NCBI RefSeq assembly: GCF_002920615.1
Contig: NZ_PQSU01000005.1
Coordinates: 62,001 to 126,000 of the forward strand
Direction of reading: 5' to 3'
Length of the DNA: 64,000 nt
From: Streptomyces sp. Ru62
Lineage (GTDB): Bacteria > Actinomycetota > Actinomycetes > Streptomycetales > Streptomycetaceae
Shown: positions 50,674 through 59,037 of the stretch, in pieces
How the letters are laid out: each line of letters starts with the position of its first letter
Position numbering within the stretch: position 1 is the stretch's first letter
Made by a program: the position numbers and the translations under genes
Notes under the pieces: generated by a model
Database searches by the model: none
What the model was told of the DNA's origin: nothing
What the model saw: only the letters and a program-made list of their open reading frames with translations

Positions 50674-52055
50674 CGCCGTCCCGCCGCATCAAGGGCCTGT
50701 CCAACCGTCAGTCACCGCGCGCCGCAGGCCCCCTGAGCCGTCGCCGCTTCGCCCTCGCGCTCCCCTCGGCGCTGCTCGCCTCCGGCTGTGCGGCGCCGCA
50801 CCGGGGCACCGGGCGGCCCGGGGACCCGATCGTCCTCACCGTGCTCTCCCATTACGCGAGCGGGGAGCTCAAGGAGGCGCTGCGGGGCCCGGTGGACGAG
50901 TGGAACGCCACGCACGACCGGGTCAAGGTGCGCACGAAGGCCGTCGAGTTCACGGACCTGCTGACCACCTTCATGGTCCGGCAGGCCGCCGGCCAGGGCG
51001 CCGACATCCTCCACCCGTACTGCCTGTGGAACGGCCAGCTCGTCCGGGCCGGCGTCCTGCGGCCCGCCCCGGCCGAGCACGCCGAGGAGATCAGGCGCGG
51101 CTACAGCGCCGCCGCGGTCGGCGCCGCGTCGGTGGGCGGCAGGGTGTACGGCTACCCCACCGAGCTCCAGACGTACGCCCTGTACTACAACAAGCGGCTG
51201 CTGCGCGCGGCCGGGCTCGACGGGCCACCGCGCACCTGGCGTGAGCTGGAGGAGACGGCTTACCGCACCACCAGGCGGGACCGGTACGGCAACACGCTCG
51301 TCCAGGGTTTCGGCCTGTCCACCTACGACGACTCCACCACCGTCGGCCAGACGCTCGCGCTGCTCAACGCCGCCGGCGGAACGTTCGTCTCGGCGGACGG
51401 CAGGAGCACGGCCATCGACTCACCGGCCGGGCGGGCCGTGTTCGACCTGGAGCACCGCCTCGTCGCCGAAGGGGCGAGCTCGCCCGGCGTCAACGTCTAC
51501 CGCGCCTTCCCGTCCGGGCAGGTCGCCATGGTGATCAGCGCCGGCTGGTGGACCGGGAGCCTGAAGACCCTGATGGGCACGGACTACCGCGATGTCGGTG
51601 TCGCGCCGGTGCCCCTCCCGGAGGCGGGCGGCGAACGCGCCACGCTCTGCACCGGTTTCATGCTCGGAGTCAACACGGCAAGCGCGCACCCGCGCGAGGC
51701 ATGGGAGTTCCTGCGCTGGCTCAACGCCGAGAGGACGGGCCGCGGGAAGGGTGCGGCGGCGACCCGGATGAGCGCCCTCCAGGTATCGGTCGGCTCCCTG
51801 ACCGGGCGCGCCGACGACATGCGGACGCTCCTGGGCGCGGGCGGCGGGAAGGGCGGGGGCGGCGATCCGAACCTGCGGCCGTTCCTGGACGCGCTGGCCT
51901 ACGCGGTGCCGGAGCCGAACGTGCCGGGCGCCCAGCGGGCCAAGTCGCTGCTGCGCAAGAACATCGAGGCGCTGTGGACCGGCCGGCGGTCGGTCGAGGA
52001 GGCGCTGCGCGTCACCCGCCGTCAGGTCGATCAGGAGGTGGCGCGCTCATGGTGA
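50670..52055 (+). CDS. Sugar ABC transporter binding lipoprotein
   Basis: A 461-residue solute-binding protein with a Tat motif (SRRRFALALPSALLASGC) and lipobox LASGC near residue 39. It is of the UgpB/MalE type, with GYPTELQTYALYYNKRLL and PSGQVAMVISAGWWTGS segments. ATG 50670 overlaps the GNAT stop. It lies with NamZ, so the proposed ligand is a MurNAc- or GlcNAc-containing sugar (inference). Confidence 0.87.
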   Translation: MTPSRRIKGLSNRQSPRAAGPLSRRRFALALPSALLASGCAAPHRGTGRPGDPIVLTVLSHYASGELKEALRGPVDEWNATHDRVKVRTKAVEFTDLLTTFMVRQAAGQGADILHPYCLWNGQLVRAGVLRPAPAEHAEEIRRGYSAAAVGAASVGGRVYGYPTELQTYALYYNKRLLRAAGLDGPPRTWRELEETAYRTTRRDRYGNTLVQGFGLSTYDDSTTVGQTLALLNAAGGTFVSADGRSTAIDSPAGRAVFDLEHRLVAEGASSPGVNVYRAFPSGQVAMVISAGWWTGSLKTLMGTDYRDVGVAPVPLPEAGGERATLCTGFMLGVNTASAHPREAWEFLRWLNAERTGRGKGAAATRMSALQVSVGSLTGRADDMRTLLGAGGGKGGGGDPNLRPFLDALAYAVPEPNVPGAQRAKSLLRKNIEALWTGRRSVEEALRVTRRQVDQEVARSW

Positions 52056-53008
52056 ACGCCCTGGTCCCGGAGACCGCCGAGCGGACCCCTCGTGCGCGGG
52101 CCCTCGGACCCGCCGTCGACGCCCGCGTCCGCCACCGGCGCCGCCAGACCGTCGTCGCCTACCTCTTCCTGGCGCCGGTGCTGCTGTTCTTCGCGGTCTT
52201 CCTGGTCCTGCCGCTCGGCTTCGCGCTGCTGCTGTCGACGTCCCGCTGGTCCGGGTTCGCCCTCCGCGACATCGAGCCGGTCGGCCTGGACAACTTCACC
52301 GGCCTGTTCGCGGACGGGTCGACGTTCCTGACACCGATCCTCACCAACACGCTGCTGTTCGCCCTGGGCACCGTCGCCCTCGCCCTGACGGGCTCGGTGC
52401 TCGTCGCGACCTGCATCGACAGGCTGCGGTTCCAGGGGCTGTGGCGCACCCTGTACTTCCTGCCGATCGTCACGACCGTCGTCGCCGTCGGCAACGTGTG
52501 GAAGTACATGTACGAGCCGGGCGGTCTGGTCAACGGCGTCCTCAACGCCGTCGGACTCGACTCGGTGGCGTTCCTCGCGGACCCGGACACCGCGCTGCCC
52601 TCGGTGGTGGTCGTCCAGGCCTGGGCCTCGCTCGGCTCGGCGATCCTCGTCCTGACCGCCGGCCTGAAGTCCGTCCCGGAGTCGTACTACGAAGCCGCGG
52701 CGCTCGACGGCGCAGGGCCCGTCACCGTCTTCTGGAGGATCACCCTGCCGCTGCTGCGGCCGTCCCTGCTGTTCGTGTGCGTCACCCAGTTCCTCACCGG
52801 CCTGCAGTCGTTCGCACTGATCATCGTGATGACCCAGGGCGGGCCGGGTGACGCGACCGACGTGGCCGCGCTGGAGATGTACCGGCTGGCCTTCGGCTAC
52901 GGCGACTGGGGCACCGCGAGCGCCGCCGCCTTCGTGCTGTTCGTGGTGGTCCTCGCGGTCACCCTGGCGCAGCTGTGGTGGTTCCGGCGCAAAGGGGAGG
53001 ACGCGTGA
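52049..53008 (+). CDS. Sugar ABC permease, first subunit
   Basis: A 319-residue UgpA/MalF-type permease with six membrane segments and EAA motif EAAALDGAGPVTVFW. ATG 52049 overlaps the binding-protein stop by 7 bases and has AGGAGGTG 8 bases upstream. No ATPase gene is in the operon, so a shared ATPase is expected. Confidence 0.88.
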   Translation: MVNALVPETAERTPRARALGPAVDARVRHRRRQTVVAYLFLAPVLLFFAVFLVLPLGFALLLSTSRWSGFALRDIEPVGLDNFTGLFADGSTFLTPILTNTLLFALGTVALALTGSVLVATCIDRLRFQGLWRTLYFLPIVTTVVAVGNVWKYMYEPGGLVNGVLNAVGLDSVAFLADPDTALPSVVVVQAWASLGSAILVLTAGLKSVPESYYEAAALDGAGPVTVFWRITLPLLRPSLLFVCVTQFLTGLQSFALIIVMTQGGPGDATDVAALEMYRLAFGYGDWGTASAAAFVLFVVVLAVTLAQLWWFRRKGEDA

Positions 53009-53076
53009 AGGAGGGAGGAGGCGTGAAGAAGGGGGGACGCGTGAAGAAGGGGGGACGCGTGAAGGAGGGAGGACGC
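53005..53076 (+). repeat. Four tandem 18-bp units, each with a ribosome site and GTG
   Basis: Units at 53005, 53023, 53041 and 53059 read gtgaaggagggaggaggc, gtgaagaaggggggacgc (twice) and gtgaaggagggaggacgc, followed by GTG at 53077. Each unit supplies an AAGGAGG- or AAGGGGGG-type ribosome site before the next in-frame GTG, so five start codons in one frame are possible. Confidence 0.9.
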
Positions 53077-53946
53077 GTGAGCCGTCGCCGTTTCCCGTGG
53101 CTGTCGTACCTCGTGGTCGTGACCGGCGCCGTGCTCACGGTGGTGCCGTTCCTCGACATGGTGATGACGTCCTTCAAGGGCCCCGGCGAGTCCGGCACGC
53201 TGCCGTACCGGTTCCTGCCCCAGGCGTTCGACCTCTCCAACTACCGGGCGGCGATCGGCCAGTTGGACCTGCCCGTGCTGTTCCGCAACAGCGTGGTCGC
53301 CACCGCGCTGATCACCGGATCGGTGCTGCTCACGTCGTCCCTCGCGGGCTACGCGCTCGCCAAACTGCGCTTCCCGGGCCGGGACTTCGTCTTCCGCCTC
53401 GTGCTGTCCACGATGATGTTCCCGCCGTTCCTCTTCCTCATCCCGCACTTCCTGATCCTGGTGCACTGGCCGCTGGCGGGCGGCAACGACCTGTTCGGGC
53501 GCGGTGGCGCCGGCCTGACCGTCAGTGTCGCGGCGCTCGCCGTGCCGTTCCTCGTCAACGGCTTCGGGATCTTCCTGACCCGCCAGTTCATGGTCGCGAT
53601 CCCGGACGAGGTCCTGGAGGCGGCACGCATCGACGGCGCCGGCGAGTTCACGGTGTGGTGGCGGATCGTCGTACCGCAGACCAAGCCGGTCCTGGTCACG
53701 CTCGGGCTGCTGACCTTCGTCGACGCCTGGAACGAGTACATCTGGGCGCTGCTCGTCTCGACCGCCAACCCGGACGTGATGACCCTGCCCGTCGGCATCC
53801 AACTGCTCCAGGACCACGTCGACCCGACCCGCACGATGCCCATCGTCATGGCCGGCCTCGTCCTGAGCATCCTCCCGGTCCTGCTCCTCTTCCTGCTGCT
53901 CCAGAAGTACTACATCAGGGGCGTCATGCTCAGCGGCCTGAAGTGA
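53005..53946 (+). CDS. Sugar ABC permease, second subunit
   Basis: A permease of UgpE/MalG type with six membrane segments and EAA motif EAARIDGAGEFTVWW. It is 313 residues from GTG 53005 or 289 from GTG 53077. The outer start overlaps the stop of the first permease (GTGA); the inner one directly precedes the conserved SRRRFPWLSYL. The intervening residues are (V-K-E/K-G-G-G/R) repeats, a product of the tandem ribosome-site units, and are unlikely to matter for function. It ends 24 bp from a convergent lipoprotein gene. Confidence 0.87.
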   Translation: MKEGGGVKKGGRVKKGGRVKEGGRVSRRRFPWLSYLVVVTGAVLTVVPFLDMVMTSFKGPGESGTLPYRFLPQAFDLSNYRAAIGQLDLPVLFRNSVVATALITGSVLLTSSLAGYALAKLRFPGRDFVFRLVLSTMMFPPFLFLIPHFLILVHWPLAGGNDLFGRGGAGLTVSVAALAVPFLVNGFGIFLTRQFMVAIPDEVLEAARIDGAGEFTVWWRIVVPQTKPVLVTLGLLTFVDAWNEYIWALLVSTANPDVMTLPVGIQLLQDHVDPTRTMPIVMAGLVLSILPVLLLFLLLQKYYIRGVMLSGLK

Positions 53947-53970
53947 GCCCGGCACCCCGGCGGCTGTGTG

Positions 53971-55164
53971 CTAGAGCCCCACGATCCCGTTCCACCGCCG
54001 GGTGAACTCCGGGCGTTCCGCGGAGGTGATGTCGCGGGCGACGGCGAGGCGGCGGCGCATGGCGGAGTCCGGGAAGATCAGGGGGTTGTCGGCGAGGGCG
54101 GCCGTGTCCTTGTCCTTGGCGGCGGCCAGGACCTCGCGGGCCGCCGGGACCGGGCAGACGTAGTTCACCCAGGCGGCGAGCCGGGCGGCGACCTCGGGGA
54201 CGTAGTAGTAGTCGATCAGGCGCTCGGCGTTGGCCTTGTGGCGGGCGCGGTCGGGGATCATCAGGGAGTCCGACCACAGCTCGGCGCCCTCCTCGGGGAC
54301 GACGAAGCGGATGTCGGGGTTGTCCGCCTGGAGCTGGATGACGTCGCCGGAGTACGCCTGGCAGGCGAGGACGTCCCCACTGACCAGGTCCTTGGTGTAG
54401 TCGTTGCCGGTGAACCGGCGTATCTGGCCGCGGTGGACCTGCCGTTCCACCTGGTCGCAGACCTGGTGGAAGTCGTCCGCGGTCCACCGGGTGATGTCGA
54501 CGCCGTTGCCCTGCATGAGCAGGGCGAACGACTCGTCCAGGCCGGACAGCAGGGTCACGCGGCCCTTGAGGTCCTTGGCCCACAGGTCGCAGACACGGCG
54601 TACGTCGCGGCCGAGCGCGCGGCGGTTGTAGGCGATGCCGGTGATGCCGGACTGCCAGGGCACGGTGAACCGGCGGCCTCTGTCGAAGGCGGGCGAGCGG
54701 AGCAGCGGGTCGAGGTGCCCGGCCACGTTCGGCTGGTGGGCGCGGTCCATCTCCTGGACCCAGCCGAGCCGGACGTACCGGGCGCACATCCAGTCGCTGA
54801 TGACGATCAGATCGCGGCCGGTGGACCGGTGGCTCATCAGCGCGGGGCTGATCTTGCCGAAGAACTCGTCGTTGTCGTTGATCTCCTCGACGTAGTCGAC
54901 GGTGATCCCGGTGCGCTTCTCGAACCCCTCCAGCGTGGGCCGCAGGTTCGGGTCGTCATCGTCGGTGTCGATGTAGAGCGGCCAGTTCGCCCAGGTCAGC
55001 CTTCTGTCGCCCGCGGACTCGTCGGCCACGGCCCGGTCAGCGGGCGCCACACGGGCGGCGGGCACCCCGCAGCCGCCCAGGGCACCGAGCACGGCGGTGC
55101 CCCCGAGGGCGGCGAGGAGGGAGCGGCGGGACAGAAGGGGCCTGCGGGAGGAAGTCAGGGGCAC
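53971..55164 (-). CDS. Orphan polyamine-binding lipoprotein (PotD-like)
   Basis: A 397-residue solute-binding lipoprotein: SRRSLLAALGG Tat motif, lipobox LGGC, then LTWANWPLYIDTDDDD, the PotD-type opening. It shares many segments with the PotD at 35391 (QIRRFTGNDYT, DRARHKANAERLIDYYY, IVISDW), so it is a paralogue. No permease or ATPase gene accompanies it; it probably docks on PotBCA of the first cluster or a distant transporter. GTG 55164 is the closest start to the Tat motif but has a poor ribosome site, so the start is uncertain. Confidence 0.83.
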   Translation of the reverse strand: MPLTSSRRPLLSRRSLLAALGGTAVLGALGGCGVPAARVAPADRAVADESAGDRRLTWANWPLYIDTDDDDPNLRPTLEGFEKRTGITVDYVEEINDNDEFFGKISPALMSHRSTGRDLIVISDWMCARYVRLGWVQEMDRAHQPNVAGHLDPLLRSPAFDRGRRFTVPWQSGITGIAYNRRALGRDVRRVCDLWAKDLKGRVTLLSGLDESFALLMQGNGVDITRWTADDFHQVCDQVERQVHRGQIRRFTGNDYTKDLVSGDVLACQAYSGDVIQLQADNPDIRFVVPEEGAELWSDSLMIPDRARHKANAERLIDYYYVPEVAARLAAWVNYVCPVPAAREVLAAAKDKDTAALADNPLIFPDSAMRRRLAVARDITSAERPEFTRRWNGIVGL

Positions 55165-55258
55165 CCCGGCAGAATGCCGCCCCGCCGCGCGAAGAGACAG
55201 TCGACGCTGCGTCGAGCGGGCCGTCGCCGATCCGGCACGTTGTCGATCAGCCACCCGA

Positions 55259-55300
55259 AGGGGCGCGGGGAACTGCGCGAACAGCCCCACGCGCCCGCAG
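55259..55300. repeat. Dispersed intergenic repeat, copy 2
   Basis: The first 22 bases (55259-55280) are identical to 13047-13068 (aggggcgcggggaactgcgc then GA), followed by the related tail acagccccacgcgcccgcag. It lies between the aldehyde dehydrogenase stop (55331) and the orphan PotD-like gene, on the same leftward transcript. Confidence 0.6.
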
Positions 55301-55330
55301 CCGGACAACGGCCGGACCCGGCAGGGACCG

Positions 55331-56770
55331 TCAGCCGTCCAGCGACGTCATCACGTGCTTGATCCGCGTGTAGTCCTCGAAGCCGTACGCCGACAGGTCC
55401 TTGCCGTAGCCGGACTTCTTGAAGCCGCCGTGCGGCATCTCGGCGACCAGCGGGATGTGGGTGTTGATCCACACGCAGCCGAAGTCGAGCTTCTTGGACA
55501 TCCGCATCGCGCGGGCGTGGTCCTTGGTCCACACCGAGGACGCGAGCGCGTACTCGACGCCGTTGGCCCACTCGACGGCCTGGTCCTCGTCGGTGAAGGA
55601 CTGCACGGTGATGACCGGGCCGAAGACCTCGTTCTGGATGATCTCGTCGTCCTGCTTCAGGCCGGAGACGACGGTCGGGGCGTAGAAGTAGCCCTTGTCG
55701 CCGACCTGCTGGCCGCCCGCCTCGACCTTGGCGTGGGCGGGGAGGCGCTCGATGAAGCCGGAGACCTGCTTGAGCTGGTTGGGGTTGTTCAGCGGGCCGA
55801 AGAGCACGTCCTCGTCGTCCGGCTGGCCGGTCTTGGTCTCGGACGCGGCCTTGGCGAGCGCGGCCACGAACTCGTCGTGGATGGACTCCTGGACGAGGAC
55901 GCGGGTGGCGGCCGTACAGTCCTGGCCGGCGTTGAAGAAGCCCGCCACGGAGATGTCCTCGACGGCCTTGGCGATGTCGGTGTCCTCGAAGACGACGACC
56001 GGGGCCTTGCCGCCCAGCTCCAGGTGCACCCGCTTGAGGTCCTTGGAGGCGGACTCGGCGACGGACATGCCGGCGCGCACGGAGCCGGTGATGGAGGCCA
56101 TGGCCGGGATGTCGTGCTCGACCATCATGCGGCCGGTGTCGCGGTCGCCGCAGATGACGTTGAAGACGCCCTTGGGCAGGATCGAGCCGATGATGTCGGC
56201 GATCAGGACGGTGGAGGCCGGGGTGGTGTCCGACGGCTTCAGGACCACCGTGTTGCCGGCGGCGATGGCCGGGGCGAACTTCCACACGGCCATCATCATC
56301 GGGTAGTTCCAGGGCGCGACCTGCGCGCAGACGCCGACCGGCTCACGGCGGATGATCGAGGTCATCCCGTCCATGTACTCGCCGGCCGAGCGGCCCTCCA
56401 GCATCCGGGCCGCGCCCGCGAAGAAGCGGATCTGGTCGACCATCGGCGGGATCTCCTCGGAGCGGGTGAGCCCGACCGGCTTGCCGGTGTTCTCCACCTC
56501 GGCCGCGATCAGCTCCTCCGCACGCTCCTCGAAGGCGTCGGCGATCTTCAGGAGGGCCTTCTGCCGCTCGGCCGGCGTGGTGTCGCGCCAGCCCGGGAAG
56601 GCGCGGGCGGCGGCCTCCATGGCGGCGTCCACGTCCGCCTGCCCGGACAGCGGCGCGGTGGCGTACGCCTCGCCCGTCGCCGGGTTGACGACCTCGGTGG
56701 TCCGTCCGTCGGCGGCGTCCCGGAACTCACCGTCGATGTAGTTGCGCAGACGACGCAGCTCGGTGCTCAC
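55331..56770 (-). CDS. Gamma-aminobutyraldehyde dehydrogenase-type ALDH
   Basis: A 479-residue aldehyde dehydrogenase with RNYIDGEF at the N-terminus, APWNYPMMMAVWK, LELGGKAP and NAGQDCTAATRVLVQ (catalytic Cys), ending INTHIPLVAEMPHGGFKKSGYGKD-like text as in aminobutyraldehyde dehydrogenases. GTG 56770 has AGGAGG 6 bases upstream. It is divergent from an Lrp/AsnC regulator and followed on its strand by the orphan PotD-like gene. With the aminotransferase at 57482 it would convert putrescine to GABA via 4-aminobutyraldehyde. Confidence 0.9.
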   Translation of the reverse strand: MSTELRRLRNYIDGEFRDAADGRTTEVVNPATGEAYATAPLSGQADVDAAMEAAARAFPGWRDTTPAERQKALLKIADAFEERAEELIAAEVENTGKPVGLTRSEEIPPMVDQIRFFAGAARMLEGRSAGEYMDGMTSIIRREPVGVCAQVAPWNYPMMMAVWKFAPAIAAGNTVVLKPSDTTPASTVLIADIIGSILPKGVFNVICGDRDTGRMMVEHDIPAMASITGSVRAGMSVAESASKDLKRVHLELGGKAPVVVFEDTDIAKAVEDISVAGFFNAGQDCTAATRVLVQESIHDEFVAALAKAASETKTGQPDDEDVLFGPLNNPNQLKQVSGFIERLPAHAKVEAGGQQVGDKGYFYAPTVVSGLKQDDEIIQNEVFGPVITVQSFTDEDQAVEWANGVEYALASSVWTKDHARAMRMSKKLDFGCVWINTHIPLVAEMPHGGFKKSGYGKDLSAYGFEDYTRIKHVMTSLDG

Positions 56771-56863
56771 TGCCGGCCTCCTGATCTGGTTCAAGCTGTC
56801 CGATCTCTGAGACACCCACCCTAGTCGGCGTACCGACGTTTTCAACACCCCCACCGCGACCAC

Positions 56864-56880
56864 TTCTGCGAAATCCGCAA
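56864..56880. promoter_or_regulatory. Candidate Lrp/AsnC operator
   Basis: In the ALDH/AsnC divergent region, TTCTGCGAAATCCGCAA is an inverted repeat of the form TTGCGnnnnnCGCAA with one mismatch. A related cttgcgaaactg half site follows at about 56918. Placement between the divergent promoters fits control of both units by the AsnC protein. Confidence 0.45.
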
Positions 56881-56940
56881 GGTGGAGTCGCGCAAACAAC
56901 GAATTTCATCGATCGGGCCTTGCGAAACTGTCGAGACGTC

Positions 56941-57462
56941 GTGCACAGTGAGGCCGTGGCCAGTCGAAGCGCAGACCAGAGGGACTCGTCCCGCGAGTCC
57001 AGGAACGGCGGCAGTCCCCAGCTGGACGCCGTCTCCCTCGCCATCATCCAGCAGCTCCAGGAGGACGGCCGCCGGCCGTACGCCGCGATCGGCAAGGCCG
57101 TCGGCCTGTCCGAGGCGGCCGTGCGGCAGCGCGTGCAGAAGCTGCTGGACCAGGGCGTGATGCAGATCGTCGCCGTCACGGACCCGCTCACCGTGGGCTT
57201 CCGCCGGCAGGCGATGGTCGGGATCAACGCCGAGGGCGATGTCGAGAAGATCGCGGACGCGCTGACTGACATGTCGGAAGTCGAGTACGTGGTGATGACC
57301 GCGGGCTCGTTCGACATCCTCGCCGAGATCGTCTGCGAGGACGACGACCACCTGCTGGACGTCATCAACAAACGCATCCGGTCCCTGCCCGGAGTGCGCT
57401 CCACCGAGAGCTTCGTCTACCTGAAGCTCAAGAAGCAGACCTACATGTGGGGAACCCGATAA
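56941..57462 (+). CDS. Lrp/AsnC-family transcriptional regulator
   Basis: A 173-residue regulator. After about 25 polar residues comes the AsnC helix-turn-helix (LDAVSLAIIQQLQEDGRRPY, then AIGKAVGLSEAAVRQRVQKL) and a C-terminal RAM ligand-binding domain (VGINAEGDVEKIADALTDMS ... VVMTAGSFDILAEIVCEDDDH, residues about 95-150). GTG 56941 is taken; GTG 56956 is an alternative. It is cotranscribed with the aminotransferase 19 bp downstream and divergent from the ALDH, so it is the likely controller of this polyamine module. From memory, the syntenic Streptomyces coelicolor region has been linked to polyamine use. Confidence 0.88.
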   Translation: MHSEAVASRSADQRDSSRESRNGGSPQLDAVSLAIIQQLQEDGRRPYAAIGKAVGLSEAAVRQRVQKLLDQGVMQIVAVTDPLTVGFRRQAMVGINAEGDVEKIADALTDMSEVEYVVMTAGSFDILAEIVCEDDDHLLDVINKRIRSLPGVRSTESFVYLKLKKQTYMWGTR

Positions 57463-57487
57463 CCGTGAGGACCCGATAACCGTGAGC
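57454..57487 (+). repeat. 17-bp tandem duplication of a stop/start region
   Basis: acccgataaccgtgagg (57454-57470) is followed at once by acccgataaccgtgagc (57471-57487). The first copy holds the TAA of the AsnC gene and a GTG (57465) that opens a 5-codon ORF ending TAA; the second holds the true GTG (57482) of the aminotransferase. Confidence 0.85.
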
Positions 57488-58846
57488 AGCAAGGACCTCA
57501 GCCGCACCGCGTACGACCACCTGTGGATGCACTTCACCCGCATGTCCTCGTACGAGAACTCCCCCGTCCCGACCATCGTCCGGGGTGAGGGCACCTACAT
57601 CTACGACGACAAGGGCAAGCGCTACCTCGACGGTCTGGCGGGTCTGTTCGTGGTCCAGGCCGGTCACGGCCGCACGGAACTCGCCGAGACCGCCTTCAAG
57701 CAGGCCCAGGAGCTCGCCTTCTTCCCGGTGTGGTCCTACGCCCACCCCAAGGCCGTCGAGCTGGCCGAGCGCCTCGCCGACTACGCCCCGGGCGACCTGA
57801 ACAAGGTCTTCTTCACCACCGGCGGCGGCGAGGCCGTCGAGACCGCCTGGAAGCTCGCCAAGCAGTACTTCAAGCTCCAGGGCAAGCCGACCAAGTACAA
57901 GGTCATCTCCCGCGCGGTCGCCTACCACGGCACCCCGCAGGGCGCCCTGTCGATCACCGGCCTGCCGGCTCTGAAGGCCCCCTTCGAGCCGCTGGTGCCG
58001 GGTGCGCACAAGGTCCCGAACACCAACATCTACCGCGCGCCCATCCACGGCGACGACCCGGAGGCCTTCGGCCGCTGGGCCGCCGACCAGATCGAGCAGC
58101 AGATCCTCTTCGAGGGCCCGGAGACCGTCGCCGCGGTCTTCCTGGAGCCGGTGCAGAACGCCGGCGGCTGCTTCCCGCCGCCGCCCGGCTACTTCCAGCG
58201 CGTGCGCGAGATCTGCGACCAGTACGACGTGCTGCTCGTGTCGGACGAGGTCATCTGCGCCTTCGGCCGCCTCGGCACGATGTTCGCCTGCGACAAGTTC
58301 GGCTACGTCCCGGACATGATCACCTGCGCCAAGGGCATGACCTCGGGCTACTCCCCGATCGGCGCGTGCATCGTCTCCGACCGGATCGCCGAGCCGTTCT
58401 ACAAGGGCGACAACACCTTCCTGCACGGCTACACCTTCGGCGGCCACCCCGTGTCGGCCGCGGTGGGCCTCGCCAACCTCGACCTGTTCGAGCGCGAGAA
58501 CCTCACCCAGCACGTCCTGGACAACGAGGGCGCCTTCCTGCGGACCCTGCAGAAGCTGCACGACCTGCCGATCGTCGGCGACGTCCGCGGCAACGGCTTC
58601 TTCTACGGCATCGAGCTGGTGAAGGACAAGAACACCAAGGAGTCCTTCAACGACGAGGAGACCGAGCGCGTCCTGTACGGCTTCCTCTCCAAGGCGCTGT
58701 TCGACAACGGCCTGTACTGCCGTGCCGACGACCGCGGCGACCCGGTCGTCCAGCTCGCCCCGCCGCTGATCTCCGACCAGGGGACCTTCGACGAGATCGA
58801 GCAGATCCTGCGGGCCACCCTCACGGAGGCGTGGACCAAGCTCTGA
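57482..58846 (+). CDS. Class III aminotransferase, putrescine/beta-alanine:pyruvate type
   Basis: A 454-residue PLP enzyme: FTTGGGEAVETAWKLAKQY (phosphate region), LLVSDEVICAFGRLG (Asp to the pyridine N) and the Schiff-base Lys in CAKGMTSGYSP (Lys284). It is in the omega-amino-acid/putrescine:pyruvate group (SpuC-like) rather than the GabT group, from HLWMHFTRMSSYE near the N-terminus. Expected reaction: putrescine plus pyruvate to 4-aminobutyraldehyde plus alanine, feeding the ALDH at 55331. GTG 57482. Confidence 0.87.
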   Translation: MSSKDLSRTAYDHLWMHFTRMSSYENSPVPTIVRGEGTYIYDDKGKRYLDGLAGLFVVQAGHGRTELAETAFKQAQELAFFPVWSYAHPKAVELAERLADYAPGDLNKVFFTTGGGEAVETAWKLAKQYFKLQGKPTKYKVISRAVAYHGTPQGALSITGLPALKAPFEPLVPGAHKVPNTNIYRAPIHGDDPEAFGRWAADQIEQQILFEGPETVAAVFLEPVQNAGGCFPPPPGYFQRVREICDQYDVLLVSDEVICAFGRLGTMFACDKFGYVPDMITCAKGMTSGYSPIGACIVSDRIAEPFYKGDNTFLHGYTFGGHPVSAAVGLANLDLFERENLTQHVLDNEGAFLRTLQKLHDLPIVGDVRGNGFFYGIELVKDKNTKESFNDEETERVLYGFLSKALFDNGLYCRADDRGDPVVQLAPPLISDQGTFDEIEQILRATLTEAWTKL

Positions 58847-58870
58847 TCATCCGACGGGATGACCGACCCC

Positions 58871-58914
58871 GGCCCCGGTGCGCTCCGTTCGAGTGAGAAC
58901 GGCGGCCCGGGGCC
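58871..58914 (+). terminator. Two-part hairpin after the aminotransferase
   Basis: An outer stem ggccccgg/ccggggcc (58871-58878 with 58907-58914) encloses an inner stem ccgttc/gaacgg (58885-58890 with 58897-58902), 25 bp after the stop codon. Confidence 0.65.
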
Positions 58915-59037
58915 GTGTGCTGTCCGGGCTCCCGTCCGGGACCTGCCTAGCGTGCCAGTGACCGATCGGCCCAGCCCTCGTTCCCCCGGACGGAGGAACA
59001 GGCACGGGAAAACGGATCTGAACCGAGGTGTACGCCC

